From assembly GCA_905250115.1 (NCBI GenBank), contig CAJNOI010000181.1, positions 111,453-175,452 on the forward strand: a DNA stretch of 64,000 nucleotides, given 5' to 3'. The translations under genes were made by a program, and so were the position numbers. Below are positions 36,327 to 48,081 of the stretch, piece after piece (the stretch's first letter is position 1; each line of letters begins with the position of its first letter). The DNA is from Adineta steineri. Taxonomy: Eukaryota; Rotifera; Eurotatoria; Adinetida; Adinetidae. The notes below the pieces were generated by a model. That model made no database searches and was not told where the DNA came from. It saw nothing but the letters and a program-made list of their open reading frames with translations.

Positions 36327-37622
36327 TTAATTTTTTATTTCCACTTTAATCATATCGTCTGGTATTGTTGTTGATATACACATACGATTTTGTCTATCTA
36401 ACCAAAGTTTATGACCACCAACAATAAATATACTTGCTATGACTAATATCGATCCAATTAATGCCATTAAATTTGTTTTATTAATGGAAAACATATTCTG
36501 TAGTAGAATAGCAAATATAATATCAGATGATTGTACAACAGTAACAATAGATGGATGTTCACGTTTAATTGCTTTTTGTGATAAAACCATTGGACATATT
36601 TGTAATATGGAAATAAATGATGCCAATATAAAATTTTTTGTTAAATATATTTTTTGAAAATTAAATTCTTGTGTTCTTGTTTTTGAAAAATTCCAATAAT
36701 GTATTTGTATTATTATTAAAACAACGGATGTTATAGATAAAAAATACAACATTATTATACTTTGTCGAACTTGTTTTTGAATTAATTTTTTATTTAAAAC
36801 AATACTCATCGATATTGCTAATGCACATGATACAGATACTAACATACCAATTGAACGTTTAGTTGTATCATTTGTTAATCTTTCTTGTGTAGTTTCATTG
36901 AATATTTTCGTTGGCGGAAAAAGAAATGTTGGTTGTGCAACACATATCACACCAGCAAGTGTTAATATACTTGCTAGAATTGTTGGTATAGTAATTCGTT
37001 CACGAAATATAGTCAAAGCAAGTAATGCAGTCCAAACAACTTGTGTATATCGAACTGTTGTTAAATCTGGTAATGGTAAATAAGATATAGCAAGATAAAA
37101 ACATATACTACCACCAGCAGCAAATATTGAACGAATAATTACGAGTATTCCATTACAATCAGGATATAGACTATAACCTTTGTAAATAATAAATCCAAGT
37201 GAAATAAGTGCTAATACAGAAAATCGAATAACAAGTACATCGAATATAATTATATTGAGTTTTATTAATGCAAAATTTGAACATGAAAATAATAATGATG
37301 CAAGTAATGCATATAAAATACCTGAAAAACGTTCCGTATAAACTAAATATTGTTTAATAATATTTGATTTTTTTTCATCTATACTAATATCATCGAAGTC
37401 ATTTAATCTATTAGCTGGTATATAAAAAATAGATGATTGTCGACGTGTATACACAGGTAAACCATCGTGATCATTTAGTGGTTGAACTAATGGATCAAGA
37501 GTAGCTGCGGCTTCTTGTGGAGATAAAGGTGATGATTCGACTGTATTTGTACGTGATTTCTTTTCCATTATCGTTGGTTTCGTTTTTTTTTGTGGTTTGA
37601 TTTTATGACTGTACAAGTACAT
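36327..37622 (-). CDS. EamA/DMT-superfamily transporter, SLC35G-like (copy 2)
   Basis: Single-exon frame of 431 residues from the ATG at 37620-37622; an internal Met at about 37568 is a possible alternative start. The layout matches copy 1: acidic/Ser-Pro-rich N-terminal tail, then two five-helix EamA halves with LPLPDLTTVRYTQVVWTALL, FRERITIPTILASIL, GVICVAQPTFLF and, in the second half, QKAIKREHPSIVTVVQSSDI. The two copies are well diverged between these blocks, so the duplication is old. Also intronless. Its start faces SLC25A42, 237 nt away, on the other strand. Confidence 0.85.
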   Translation of the reverse strand: MYLYSHKIKPQKKTKPTIMEKKSRTNTVESSPLSPQEAAATLDPLVQPLNDHDGLPVYTRRQSSIFYIPANRLNDFDDISIDEKKSNIIKQYLVYTERFSGILYALLASLLFSCSNFALIKLNIIIFDVLVIRFSVLALISLGFIIYKGYSLYPDCNGILVIIRSIFAAGGSICFYLAISYLPLPDLTTVRYTQVVWTALLALTIFRERITIPTILASILTLAGVICVAQPTFLFPPTKIFNETTQERLTNDTTKRSIGMLVSVSCALAISMSIVLNKKLIQKQVRQSIIMLYFLSITSVVLIIIQIHYWNFSKTRTQEFNFQKIYLTKNFILASFISILQICPMVLSQKAIKREHPSIVTVVQSSDIIFAILLQNMFSINKTNLMALIGSILVIASIFIVGGHKLWLDRQNRMCISTTIPDDMIKVEIKN

Positions 37623-37859
37623 TTATATACACGCAATGCTCTTAGTTTATGATCTTGTCTTTTATGTTTTTAGCTGTTGATAAGGTTATTGTTTGACGTA
37701 CAAATGCCCTGGAGAAAATAAGGTGATGTACCCATAAAGGACATTGATATAAAATTCTACTTTATTATTCAATATTGACATATCTATTAAATCAATAATA
37801 TTTTTCTAGATGATTTAATTTATTTTTAATGTAAAACATGAAAACTAATTTCTATAAAG

Positions 37860-39367
37860 ATGAACAACGATCTGAATGAAAATAAATCTGTATGAAAAAC
37901 AAAAATATCATAAAATTATTATTTAATCTTTGTATTCTATTCAGCTTTCGAATACTCAGAAGATTCTTACTTCATTAGTTGCTGGCGGTTGTGCAGGTAA
38001 TTATCATTGATTAATCAATACATCATGATCACGTTTTATTTATTTTTCAAAGGTGCTGCAGCTAAAACAATAATTGCACCATTTGATCGAGCGAAAATTA
38101 ATTTTCAAGGTTAAAATATTTGTTTTAAAAGTAATAAAATAAAAAAAAAGATCAATTTTGATTTTTAGTTCGACCTGATAAATTTAGTTATAGCATTTGT
38201 TTGAAATTTATAAGAGATACATATCGAAATGAAGGATTTATTGCTTTATATCGAGGAAACTCAGCAAATCTAGCTCGTGTTATTCCTTCCACAGCAATTT
38301 ATTTTTCAGCTCATGAACAATGGAAACGTTTATTAAATACTGATAAATATGAGTAAGATATTTTTTTTGTTTATATGAAAAGAACATATTTTTTCTATTG
38401 AAAGAAAAACACCTGGTCGTCGATTTATATCTGGTTCTTTAGCAGGTCTAACATCATCGTCGATTACTTATCCACTTGATTTAGCAAGAGCACGTATGGC
38501 AGTAACTAATAAAACAGTGTATGTTATATATTACGAAAATTTATTCTCTATAAGAATCAGTCTCAATAAGTCCACCAACTGATACTAACATTTGACTATT
38601 ATCTTTTATTTTGCAATGCACTATATTGTATTTCAACCTTGCTCTTTAGCCTTTAACAAGAAAAATGAATAAGAATTTTAACGTAGTAAGGAGAAAGGTT
38701 TCGACTCAATAAACCAACGTATATGATGATCTTTGAAATCTTAATTGAGTAATGAGTCATTCGTAATGCTTAAAATTGAAAAATTAAACATACAAATTTT
38801 CTTCAGAAAATAAATATTTTTGTCTTATATAGGTATAGTAATATATTCACTGTGTTTATAACTATACTACGAACTGAAGGTTTTTTTGCCTTATATCGAG
38901 GTGCATTGTCATCAGTTATTGGTGTATTACCTTATTCTGGTTGTGTCTTTTTTACATATGACTCTCTTCAACATATTCGCTTTGGTAAAAAAATATAAAA
39001 ACAAAACGATCATTTTCTTTTGAATTTGTTTCTGTTAGATTATCATCCAAATCGTCCTCTTAATAGAAAAGAACAAATGTTATTTGGTGCTATAGCTGGT
39101 CTTGTTGGTCAAACTGTGTCATATCCATTTGATGTTGTTCGACGTCGATTACAAACTGCTGCTGTTGTTCGTCCACAAGATAAATCTCTTGGTGCATTAG
39201 TAACGGCTTTTAAAATAATTCGTGAAGAAGGTATAAGAAGTGGTTTATACAAAGGTGTTACTATGAATTGGTTTAAAGGACCTATATCTGTTGGTGTTTC
39301 ATTTATGACATATCATACAGTAGTCAAATTTATTCGTGAATCATCTTCATTTGGTCAAAATTCTTGA
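37860..39367 (+). CDS. SLC25A42: Mitochondrial carrier, SLC25A42-like (CoA carrier)
   Basis: Seven exons: 37860-37889, 37945-37996, 38053-38109, 38169-38352, 38405-38518, 38833-38984, 39039-39367; 305 residues, normal for the family. Three tandem carrier repeats each have the P-x-[DE]-x-x-[KR] signature: PFDRAK, PLDLAR and PFDVVR. SLC25A42 exchanges CoA and adenine nucleotides across the inner mitochondrial membrane. Diagnostic matches are ALYRGNSANLARVIP, YSNIFTVFI, LFGAIAGLVGQTVSYPFDVV and LYKGVTMNWFKGPISVG. The first exon is short (ten codons); its ATG gives the right phase and no better candidate was found. FBXO28 starts 175 nt after the stop. Confidence 0.92.
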
Positions 39368-39542
39368 TAAAAGTTTGTCTTTCACTTTTGTTATTGTTAA
39401 ATTATATATTTTTTTTCTTTCAAATATCATACAAGCATTTCTTTTTCTCTAATAACATCAATCTTCAAAACATTAGTATTATTTTTCTTCGTGATAGAAA
39501 TCTTTGAGTAATAAATGATTAATCAAAAAATTTTTTTTGTAG

Positions 39543-41221
39543 ATGACAACAAATGTATCATTAATATTGACAAATTTACCAATAATTGTTCAAGAAAAAA
39601 TCTTACAATCATTTTCTTATACAGAATTAAGTCGTTTACGTTCAATATCAAAACATTTTCATCGATTATGTACTGAACAACTTAATCGAGGTTATTTTCA
39701 ACTTGAAATAATTGTTCATGATTTACAGAAACAAATTAAAACAAAACTACCACGAAGAGAATCGGAAAGACATAAAGTAAGTAAGAAAAAATCTTTCTTT
39801 GTCTGTAGTTGATTATAAAACCTATATCCCTTCTATAATGGAAGTTTTGCTATTGATAGAAATAGTTGAATTTATTTCGGGATTGTAAAGTCAGTTGGTC
39901 TCTAATGGACTGATGTAGATGTAGTATTAGCTATATGTTCTACTTGATTTTTCATTGAATCCAAGCATTGAATTTGAAAGTTGCATAGGGGTACTTTAAC
40001 TAGGATTTTATACAACGGATGGACTGAATGGGCGCCGCCCACCCTGCACTTTGATTCGCCCATCCGAAAAACGAAACTTAGATATAACATTGGGTGGTTT
40101 GATATAATGAAATAAATGATTTAACAGTTGACGATTATAGATGGTTGAAAACAAAGTTGATGATATTTTTATGCACTCAGTTTCGAGTAATACTTGAATC
40201 ATTGTGGAAAGGATCAATAGTGTCTAAACCTATTAGTTAACCCCATAATCTGAACTTGAATAGAAGCTATTAGATCGTGAACATTGTAACAGGCTTCCAT
40301 AAGTTTAAGTCACTTCCACTTGAAAACTATAGTGTTCTTCTACTGTGACTTTTTTTATGAAATGAATTCAAAATACATGGATAATATGTATAACTCTGTG
40401 ATAAAGACTTTTTCATGGATTAGTATTTTTTATTTAGCATCCTCTATCAACAAAATTTGATATAATTTCTTCGCTTGATTCTCGTATTCAATGGCTGAAA
40501 TTAACATTTGGTTCATCAATACAAAATTCACTCTGTTGCTTTTATCCGGGTCGAGTAAGAAAATTTATTTTTAATTAATTCTATTATTTTCTATTTTTTT
40601 GAATTATTTTAGTTACTTGATGAAATCTATTCCGTACTAAATCATTTAAAAACACAGCAATCATTTACAAATCCACGTACACTTTTACAAGAAACACGTG
40701 ATATGTCATCAATGGCAATTGAACATTTTCGTGAACATATTGAACCAAAATTACAACAAACACGTTTTGCTTCATTAACTAATCTTCGTAATAATTTATC
40801 AACATTTTCATCAAATACTACTACTACTACTAATAGTAATACATTTGTATGTCATCATTATAAACGATCAACGAATGTTTTACTTCGTCGGCAAATAAGT
40901 ACGTTAAACAATCGAATCTATAAACAAAATCTTATTGTTAAATCTCAAAAATATCAAATGAAACATTATAAACAATTATTATATACACGTACAAAATCTT
41001 TAATAAATCATCATCGACGTTTAAAATATCTTGAAAAGAAAAATCAAGAAACTGAGCAACTTTTACTTGAAATACGAAAAGATAATGATACATTATTACA
41101 ACGATTTGATCAATTTGTACAAACATATGATGAGACATCAAATCGAATAAATACAGAAAAATATAATAATGAATTACTTCCTCAAATAAACAAAAATATA
41201 AAACGTCGAAAAATTGATTAA
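39543..41221 (+). CDS. FBXO28: F-box only protein 28
   Basis: Three phase-0 exons, 39543-39776, 40438-40554 and 40613-41221, give 319 residues (human 368). FBXO28 is an SCF substrate receptor linked to chromosome and MYC regulation. The F-box is LPIIVQEKILQSFSYTELSRL. It is followed by the family marker KTKLPRRESERHK, SLCCFYPGR, LLDEIYSVLNHLKT, and ETRDMSSMAIEHF. A Thr/Ser/Asn run, a long coiled coil from about residue 185, and a basic C-terminal KRRKID follow. The ATG is placed directly after ttttttgtag, so it follows a splice acceptor. The 661-nt first intron contains a GC-rich palindromic patch near 40025-40045 (gggcgccgccc). Confidence 0.93.
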
Positions 41222-41627
41222 TTCTCTTCTTTTTTTGTATAGTCTATATTTCTGTGCATTTAGTATAACTTTTTTCTTCTTCTTCTTCTCAATATCTTGG
41301 TTTATTCATTTTTTTCGAAGTGTATATTCTGTAACAACAAAATGGCCTTTTTTTGTTAGTATTAGCAACAAAAAAAAAACGAGATCTGTAATTTTGTTTT
41401 TGAGCAATATATGTTTATTTATAATACATATTACAAACAAAGTATGTAATTCCTTTTTTGCCTTCGATTTGTGAATTTAAAAATATTATTATTAGAAAAC
41501 CAATCAAAAAAAGAAAAGTTAATATTCAATGTTGTCTCGTAATTGTAAATTATTTTTATCCTTATCAATCTTAATCGATAGTTTAGACATATAATTTCTA
41601 TCTGAGAATATTTATTGAATTGTTTCT
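41222..41627. other. Intergenic spacer
   Basis: 406 nt, T-rich, between FBXO28 and the SerRS-like gene on the same strand. No motif claimed. Confidence 0.4.
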
Positions 41628-43950
41628 ATGTCAATATCTAAAAAAAACAACATATTTTTAGATATGATAATTATTCGTCGACAAACACGGTTTTTTCTAC
41701 ATGAAATTCGTCGTACATTAATTGCTGAACGTATTCCACAATATAAAGAACGTTCGGCTTTATTACCCGGTGGTCTACATACTCCATTTCCTACTGTTGT
41801 TGAACCCGATATTGATTTAGAATTATTATTCAAAAGTCATGAACAATTACAAGACAATCTTCAAAGAAGACATTGGATTGTAGATGTTAAAAAAGTTGAA
41901 CATGATTATCAACTTTGGAAAAAATTAAATAGACAAATAGCTGAAGCAACAGCAAAACGACAATCTCAAGTATATAAAATTGATTAAGTTTAGAATAGAT
42001 TTAAGTTCAGACTCTGTGCATAAGGTAGAACTTAGTAAAGTATGAAAAGTGTCCATAGTCTTTCTGTTCAAAGTTATAGACATTTTACTGAAATTTTGGG
42101 TGTGGGTGTGGACGAAGAAGCTAACAGCGCCTAACCTATACTCACACTCATATCCAAGATTTATTTTGTACATTTAGCCAGAAGAATTACGTCAATTGGG
42201 TGAACAATTATATTCTTTAAATGCAAAATTTCTTGTTGCATGTTTACGATTACCAGCTCCATTACATACAGCTGTACCTCAATCAAGTATACCAAAATTA
42301 TTATTTGAATATGGTAGTCAAAGAAAATCAAGTTTAACTATGAGATCATGGCGTGATTTAGCAGAAGTTACATCAATTGATGCTGCACCATTTTCATCAT
42401 TTGCATTTGGTGAATTGTAAGTTAATAAGAGACTAACATTTGTTTTTTCAAATTGATTAATTTTAGTGCTCAGTTAGAATATATTTTATTGAATTATTTT
42501 AATAAAAGTCTCGATACATATAACATGCAATTTTGTGCAGCTGTTAATGTTGTTAAATCATTCGTAATTGAAGCATTTGGTTACCATTTTTCGGATATTA
42601 AAAATGTATTTAATATTGTTGGTAAGTAAACAAAAAACAAATAGAAAGAAATTTAACAAAATTTCGTTTGTTTTTAATTAGTTGAACATGATGCGGATGA
42701 TGAAAATAGTGTAGAACTTTTACATCTATTTGGAACATCAACACCACTTGGAATAGTATCACCTTTTATACGTACAAATTTTCTATCAAATGCTCTACCA
42801 TATTATGTATATTCAATTGGACGAAATTATAGTCCTCATATCGGACAATCATCTTGTATTGAATTACTCGGTAAGAGTATAGTATTCTTTAAAAACAACT
42901 AGTAAGAAGTAATCTTATATTGGATTGCTTTTTGTGAGTTATCCTTCGTTGGTATTAATGATAAAGGTTTCATCGAAGAAATGAATCATGCTTTCAGTTA
43001 ACTTCACGTCTAGTGGCATAACCAGGGTCGGGCTTAGTCGGGCGCCACCCAACCACTCATTTTAGCTTTGTAAGCCAAATTTTATTGTGTGCCCTCCAGG
43101 CATCGCTCACTGTCACCAAACCTCGGCCAAAATTCTGGTTACGCCACTATTCACATGTTACCTGAATATTCTAGTTCAGTCATTCTCTATTACCTCATAA
43201 AAAATTGCTACCAACCCTAAACACAATTATTTTAAAACTAGAGAATTTGAATCATCATAGAAAAATTTCAAAACAATGTTCATAAATACTTGACTCGAGC
43301 AAAAGTTCTCGGATACTTTCATTATCTTCGAGATATTTTCAGAACCTTCATGTAGCTACCTATATAGCTTTTTTTATATTAGGTTACATCTTTGATTTTT
43401 ATATGATTAAGATAATGTATAATGAAATTTTTCTTATCTAGCATTCTCCAGTGAACGTTCTCAGCATTTACTTGTTGATGATCATCAGAGATCTGATGAT
43501 GAACGATCAAAAAATTTCGAAGAAATGCTTAGAAAATCAATTCAATATTCACCAACATTAAATCCAAATGAAATCAATTTAAAATCAAATTCTATTGATT
43601 TTATTTTTATACAATTAGCAGCTATAATAACAAATTTATATTATCGTTTAAATTTACCAATACGTGTATGTCTTTCTCCATCATATGAACTCTTATCATA
43701 TGAATCATTACGTTTAACAATTGAAGTTTATCTTCCATCACAAATTGATTATGTACGTGTTGGATCTGTTTCATTAATTGATGATTATCTTGCACGAAGA
43801 CTTATGATTAAACATAATGATAATAAAAGTTATGTTGCAATGGTACATGCACGTGTTGCAGATGTATCACAATTATCGAAATGTGTTCTAGAAGCTTCAC
43901 AAACAATTGGTAGAGGAATTAAATTACCAGCAGCATTATCAATTCATTAA
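41628..43950 (+). CDS. Mitochondrial seryl-tRNA-synthetase-like protein (SLIMP-like)
   Basis: Five exons, 41628-41969, 42178-42416, 42467-42621, 42682-42870, 43442-43950; 477 residues. The fold order follows mitochondrial SerRS: a basic N terminus suited to import (RRQTRFFLHEIRRTL; the ATG at 41664 is an alternative start), a helical arm (KVEHDYQLWKKLNRQI, PEELRQLGEQLYSLNAKF), the KFLVACLRLPAPLH block, and a class II-like core ending TIEVYLPSQ and RRLMIKHN. At the C terminus, where active SerRS has the motif 3 region with its ATP-binding Arg, this protein reads MVHARVADVSQLSKCVLEAS, without that Arg. This suggests a non-aminoacylating paralogue like insect SLIMP. The link to SerRS is solid; the SLIMP assignment is inference. 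Confidence 0.75.
43011..43149 (-). mobile_element. MITE, TAGTGGYGTAACCAG family (complete)
   Basis: 139 nt in the last intron of the SerRS-like gene, with terminal inverted repeats tagtggcataaccagg and ctggttacgccacta. Interior blocks match the copy at 33824-33935. No coding capacity. Confidence 0.75.
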
Positions 43951-44060
43951 TTTCATGTATATAGATTAACTTATATTCATTTATTTTTTTCTCTTTCTCT
44001 GTTCAGTTGTGAAAATAAAGAAAAGAGAAATATTTATATTGTCTATCTGACATTAAGTTT

Positions 44061-47000
44061 TTAAATTACAATAGGTTTAGTGTCTAATTTAATATCTATT
44101 TGCTTGTATAATTTAGTCATTTGCTTGCGTTTTTCAACTTGAATTGAATCATGATATGTAAATATCTAAAATAAAAATAAATATTTCTATTTTTTTGATT
44201 TCTTCTATTTTAAAATGAAAAATATTTACGAGATAAAGATATGTTAATTTTAAATAGAGAGTTTCGTGGAAACAAGTAAATATATCTTTAGCCAATAGAA
44301 GTAAATGTTCAGCTTCAGATAAATCTAAAATAAATATAATTAATAATTTATTGTATGATATCTTGTCTTTAGACACAGATCTGATCAAATTTCACATAGT
44401 AATTAGGTACTTCGAAATTAATTCCACTAGGATTTGCTCTGTCTTTCTTTACTGAACTACTAATTAATATAATTTTCATAACTTACTATTTGGACAAGTT
44501 CGTTCTTCAGTCATTTCTAATAGTAGCAATCGGCCAAGTAATAACGCACATCGAGCTACATTATATTGATCTCCATATTTTAAAAGTTCGCTAAGACAAA
44601 AATTAAGTATTCGAATGGATTCTTGGCATGTTGTTGAAGTTGACTACGAAAAAAAAGATGAAATTTTCTAATCAAAATATTTTGAATTATCTAACATACT
44701 TTATTCAATTGAACTTCATATAAACGACAAAGAATTAAATAATGTTGTAAATTATATTTGATGCATAATTGTTTACATTCTTCAAGAAATCCAAGACTTG
44801 GTACAACATCATTTTTTTTCGCACAATTTTCTGTTAATAATAATAAAAGTCTTTAAAAAGAAAAAAGATTCATTGTTTACAATTAATATAATATAATAAG
44901 TGATTTACTTTATTCTTGAAATAAGATCAGATACTTTTTCATGATTTAATAATTTTTGTAATTCAATTGGATCTCGTTGACTATCATCAAGTTCATTTAA
45001 ATTATGCAAACATATTGCTCGACTAATTATGAATTAAAAGAATAAATTCAATCGTTTTTTTTGTTACTGTAATAAACTAAAAAAATTTTCTACCGTATTT
45101 CATATTCAACTTGAGAATAATTGGAAAATGTTTTGGCAGTTATCAATGCTCTATCCCATTCATTTCGTCTACATTGAAGTACAAATTGTACATCTGCACG
45201 AGCCATATCAATTAAATTATGTGCATTCGTTGATAATTGAACTAAATCAATACTTTTATTTAACATTTGACTTGCAAGATTGTATTGACCCTATTAACAT
45301 AAAAATCTCTATTTAGATCGATATGTGAGATTGATTATTAATTTTCTAACAGGAGCGAATCCAGGATTTCCATGAGGGAGTGGCGGTTTATTAAAAAAAG
45401 TGAGAAGTAGTATTATTTTTTAGGACAGAAACCTACAGTGTTCTACCTGTTTTCAGTATTTACCGAAGTATCTATTTTCGAGGAGGTAGCGGTCGTCGGT
45501 TCGCCTAATAGCTAGATCCGCCCCTGTTTTCTTATTGTCTTTAGTTTAACAATAAACGTAGAGAAAAATAAGGAGATTGTCGATTCTAAGAATTTCGCCA
45601 GTAGGACATTAGCCAGTTGGCGAAAGTTCAGAGGAGTTTCGCCAATTGTAATAACACAAGATTAGTATAAAATGCATGTGACAAATTAACCTAATATTAT
45701 CAGAATAAGCGTATTATAGTCTAAACCCCTCAATATAGTTACTAGGGACTATTTTTATGCATACATAGTCACATGATGACAGCGGCAAAAATCAAGAATC
45801 TCCTATATGCTATCAGAATTCTATTCTTGAAGGAGTATCGAAATATACTAAGTTTTCTAAGTCAATACAATAAAACCCTCAACTGATATTTCTAATTAAT
45901 AGTATTCTTATTATTTATACCTGATTCAGTATAGCCATTGATAGATAAGAACATGCTAATGCGTAATAATCTGTATGACGACAATGTAAATGTTCACTAT
46001 TATCAAGCACCATTGAAGAATAGAGTAGAACAAAATCACTAAAATATAAATGAATTATTTTTGTTTTCTTTAAGTAATCAATTGTGTTCTTACTTATATT
46101 GAGCTAAATTCCAAAATGCTGTTTTATTTAAATAATGGATAGCAGCACGATTAACCCAATTGAAACGTGATTTAACATCAGTTCGTTCAAAATCTATATC
46201 AATTCGTTGTCTAAAATCATTTATTCATAAAATGTGTAAACAAATAATAAAATGTAAACATACAATACAGCTGGAAGATTTCCTCGACTCATTAATTGTA
46301 CTGATGGCCAACTTTCAACACAAACACAATCATCCTATTCAATCGAATATATCTTCATTATTTATTTGTTCGTTTTTTTACATTTAAAAAAAATCTATTA
46401 CCGTAGTTAAGAATCCTACTGATGGATTATCAAGTTGTTTAAGATATCGATTATCAAGTAATAAGAGATTATCAACTTTTTGTGAAGTATTTAATGTTGA
46501 AGAAATTAATTGATCCTAGAAAAACACCGAAAAGAAAATTCGGATGAATTCTTTTAAAAATTCCATAAACTCACCACACATAATGGCATAATATCCTTTT
46601 CTGATCTTAAAAGCGACATTGACATTCCGTCACTTAATGCATTTTTTGCATCAACTCTAAAAAAAATAAAAATTCGTATTTTAATCGAAATAAACAAATT
46701 TCTTACTTAAAATTATAATGCGATAAAAGTGTTGACATATGTAATGCACCAATATCAGATGTTAATTGAAAACCATTTTGTTTATCAAAATAATGATGTA
46801 GATGGTAATTTGCTTGAGAATAATTATTTTTCGAACGTGCTTGTAAATAATGAACAAATGGCTATCAAAAGAAAAAGATAACTAAAAAAAATGAAATCAT
46901 TCCGAAATAATCTACATACAACTTCAGCTAATTGTGGATAGATTTTTTCGATTGATCGAAGAATTTCTAATTCATAATCATCAACTAAAATTCCTGTATC

Positions 47001-48081
47001 TAAACGTAATGCTAATTTAGTTAACATATATTCTGCTTGTTTAATTGATATAGGTATTGTAATTTCTGATGATGAACTTTAAAGAGAAAAAAGTTTTTAA
47101 GAAATAAAATTTATTAATAATTATTTACTATTGTTTTGTTTGTAATCTTAATTCTCGAATTGAAATATTTTTTTTAGTTTCAGTTATTGATCCTGATTCA
47201 ATTATCATTCGATCATCTTTCGGTGGTAATGGACATTTAAATATGGATGATTGTAAATAGGAATTAACATATCGACTAACATTATTAACAAGTTCCTCTA
47301 ATTTCGGTGTTGATAACATTTCAAATGAACAAATATGACGACGAAGAAAAAGACCTGAAGATATATAAGATGTTCAATGTTATTAAATTGATTTCTATCA
47401 TACCAACAAGACTCCATCCTTTGATTGTATAATGTACTTTATCAGTTTGATGTCCTGGTTGATTTTCATTATTTGTAAAATTTGATTCACCACGTTTTTG
47501 AATAAATTTTGTTAAATCATGAAATAAATCAATTATATCAACTAATGTTGCTTGCCCTAATTTTGTAATACTAAATAATTAAATCGTTTGTAAGAAAGAA
47601 TAATAAGAAAAAATATACATACTTTTGAGAATATTCAGTAACAATATCATTGTCAGGATAAATTTTTGTTAAATGTTGAATAAGATTTGGTAATTCCCAT
47701 TCGAAATTCTATTGAATAAAAAAATAAATATCTATTAAAATTTAATATTTAAATATTTTACTCGTGTAAGAAATAATAATAAAGATGGAAGAAGAACATC
47801 TTCTGTATAAATAAATTCCGCTGATGTATTTCGTATTGTTTCATCTTCTTTTCCAGGTATAATACGTTGATTCTAAGATATTAATTCATAGAAATTAATT
47901 TTTATTAACAATTTTATATATTTACAAGACGACGAAATGCAGTACGAAATAATTGAAGAAGAATGATTTTTCGCGAAGATAAATGTTCACATAAACGTGC
48001 ATAATCAATTAAACGTACTTCATCATGCTGATGATGTATGGTACGATAATGTGTACCGCCAGTAGGTCCATTTAAATCCAT
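44061..48081 (-). CDS. ANAPC5: Anaphase-promoting complex subunit 5
   Basis: Eighteen exons join in frame to 792 residues (human 755): 47926-48081, 47762-47872, 47623-47708, 47404-47570, 47129-47354, 46920-47076, 46707-46861, 46575-46656, 46402-46515, 46264-46334, 46094-46210, 45921-46038, 45094-45290, 44909-45022, 44700-44850, 44487-44643, 44230-44324, 44061-44165. APC5 is a TPR scaffold subunit of the cell-cycle ubiquitin ligase APC/C. Matching blocks are SLVGLFLRRHICSFEML, IKQAEYMLTKLALRLDTG, HLHHYFDKQNGF with ALHMSTLLSHYNF, NWVNRAAIHYLNKTAFWNL, and the C-terminal SEAEHLLLLAKDIF. Conservation is moderate but collinear over the full length. Intron 45291-45920 is enlarged by two transposable elements. 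Confidence 0.9.
45350..45526. mobile_element. hAT-type MITE with 8-bp target duplication
   Basis: 177 nt. Ends: caggagcgaatccaggat on the left and ctagatccgcccctg on the right, an imperfect inverted repeat of the CAGGGGCGGATC type common in animal hAT elements. The flanks ttttctaa (45342-45349) and ttttctta (45527-45534) match at 7 of 8 bases, the target-site length of hAT transposons. No coding capacity; inside an ANAPC5 intron. Confidence 0.8.
45594..45792 (-). repeat. Dispersed MITE-like repeat, copy B (in ANAPC5 intron)
   Basis: Reverse-complement relative of 19821-20010, with the same order of shared blocks over about 190 nt. Reading on the minus strand it starts attttgccgctgtcat and ends gtcctactggcgaaatt. 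It sits 67 nt from the hAT-type MITE in the same intron. Confidence 0.7.

Noticed and set aside
34706..37622. Recent bacterial origin of the EamA transporters
   Set aside because: Codon and base use look like the neighbours and long eukaryotic-style N-terminal tails are present; intronlessness alone is not enough.
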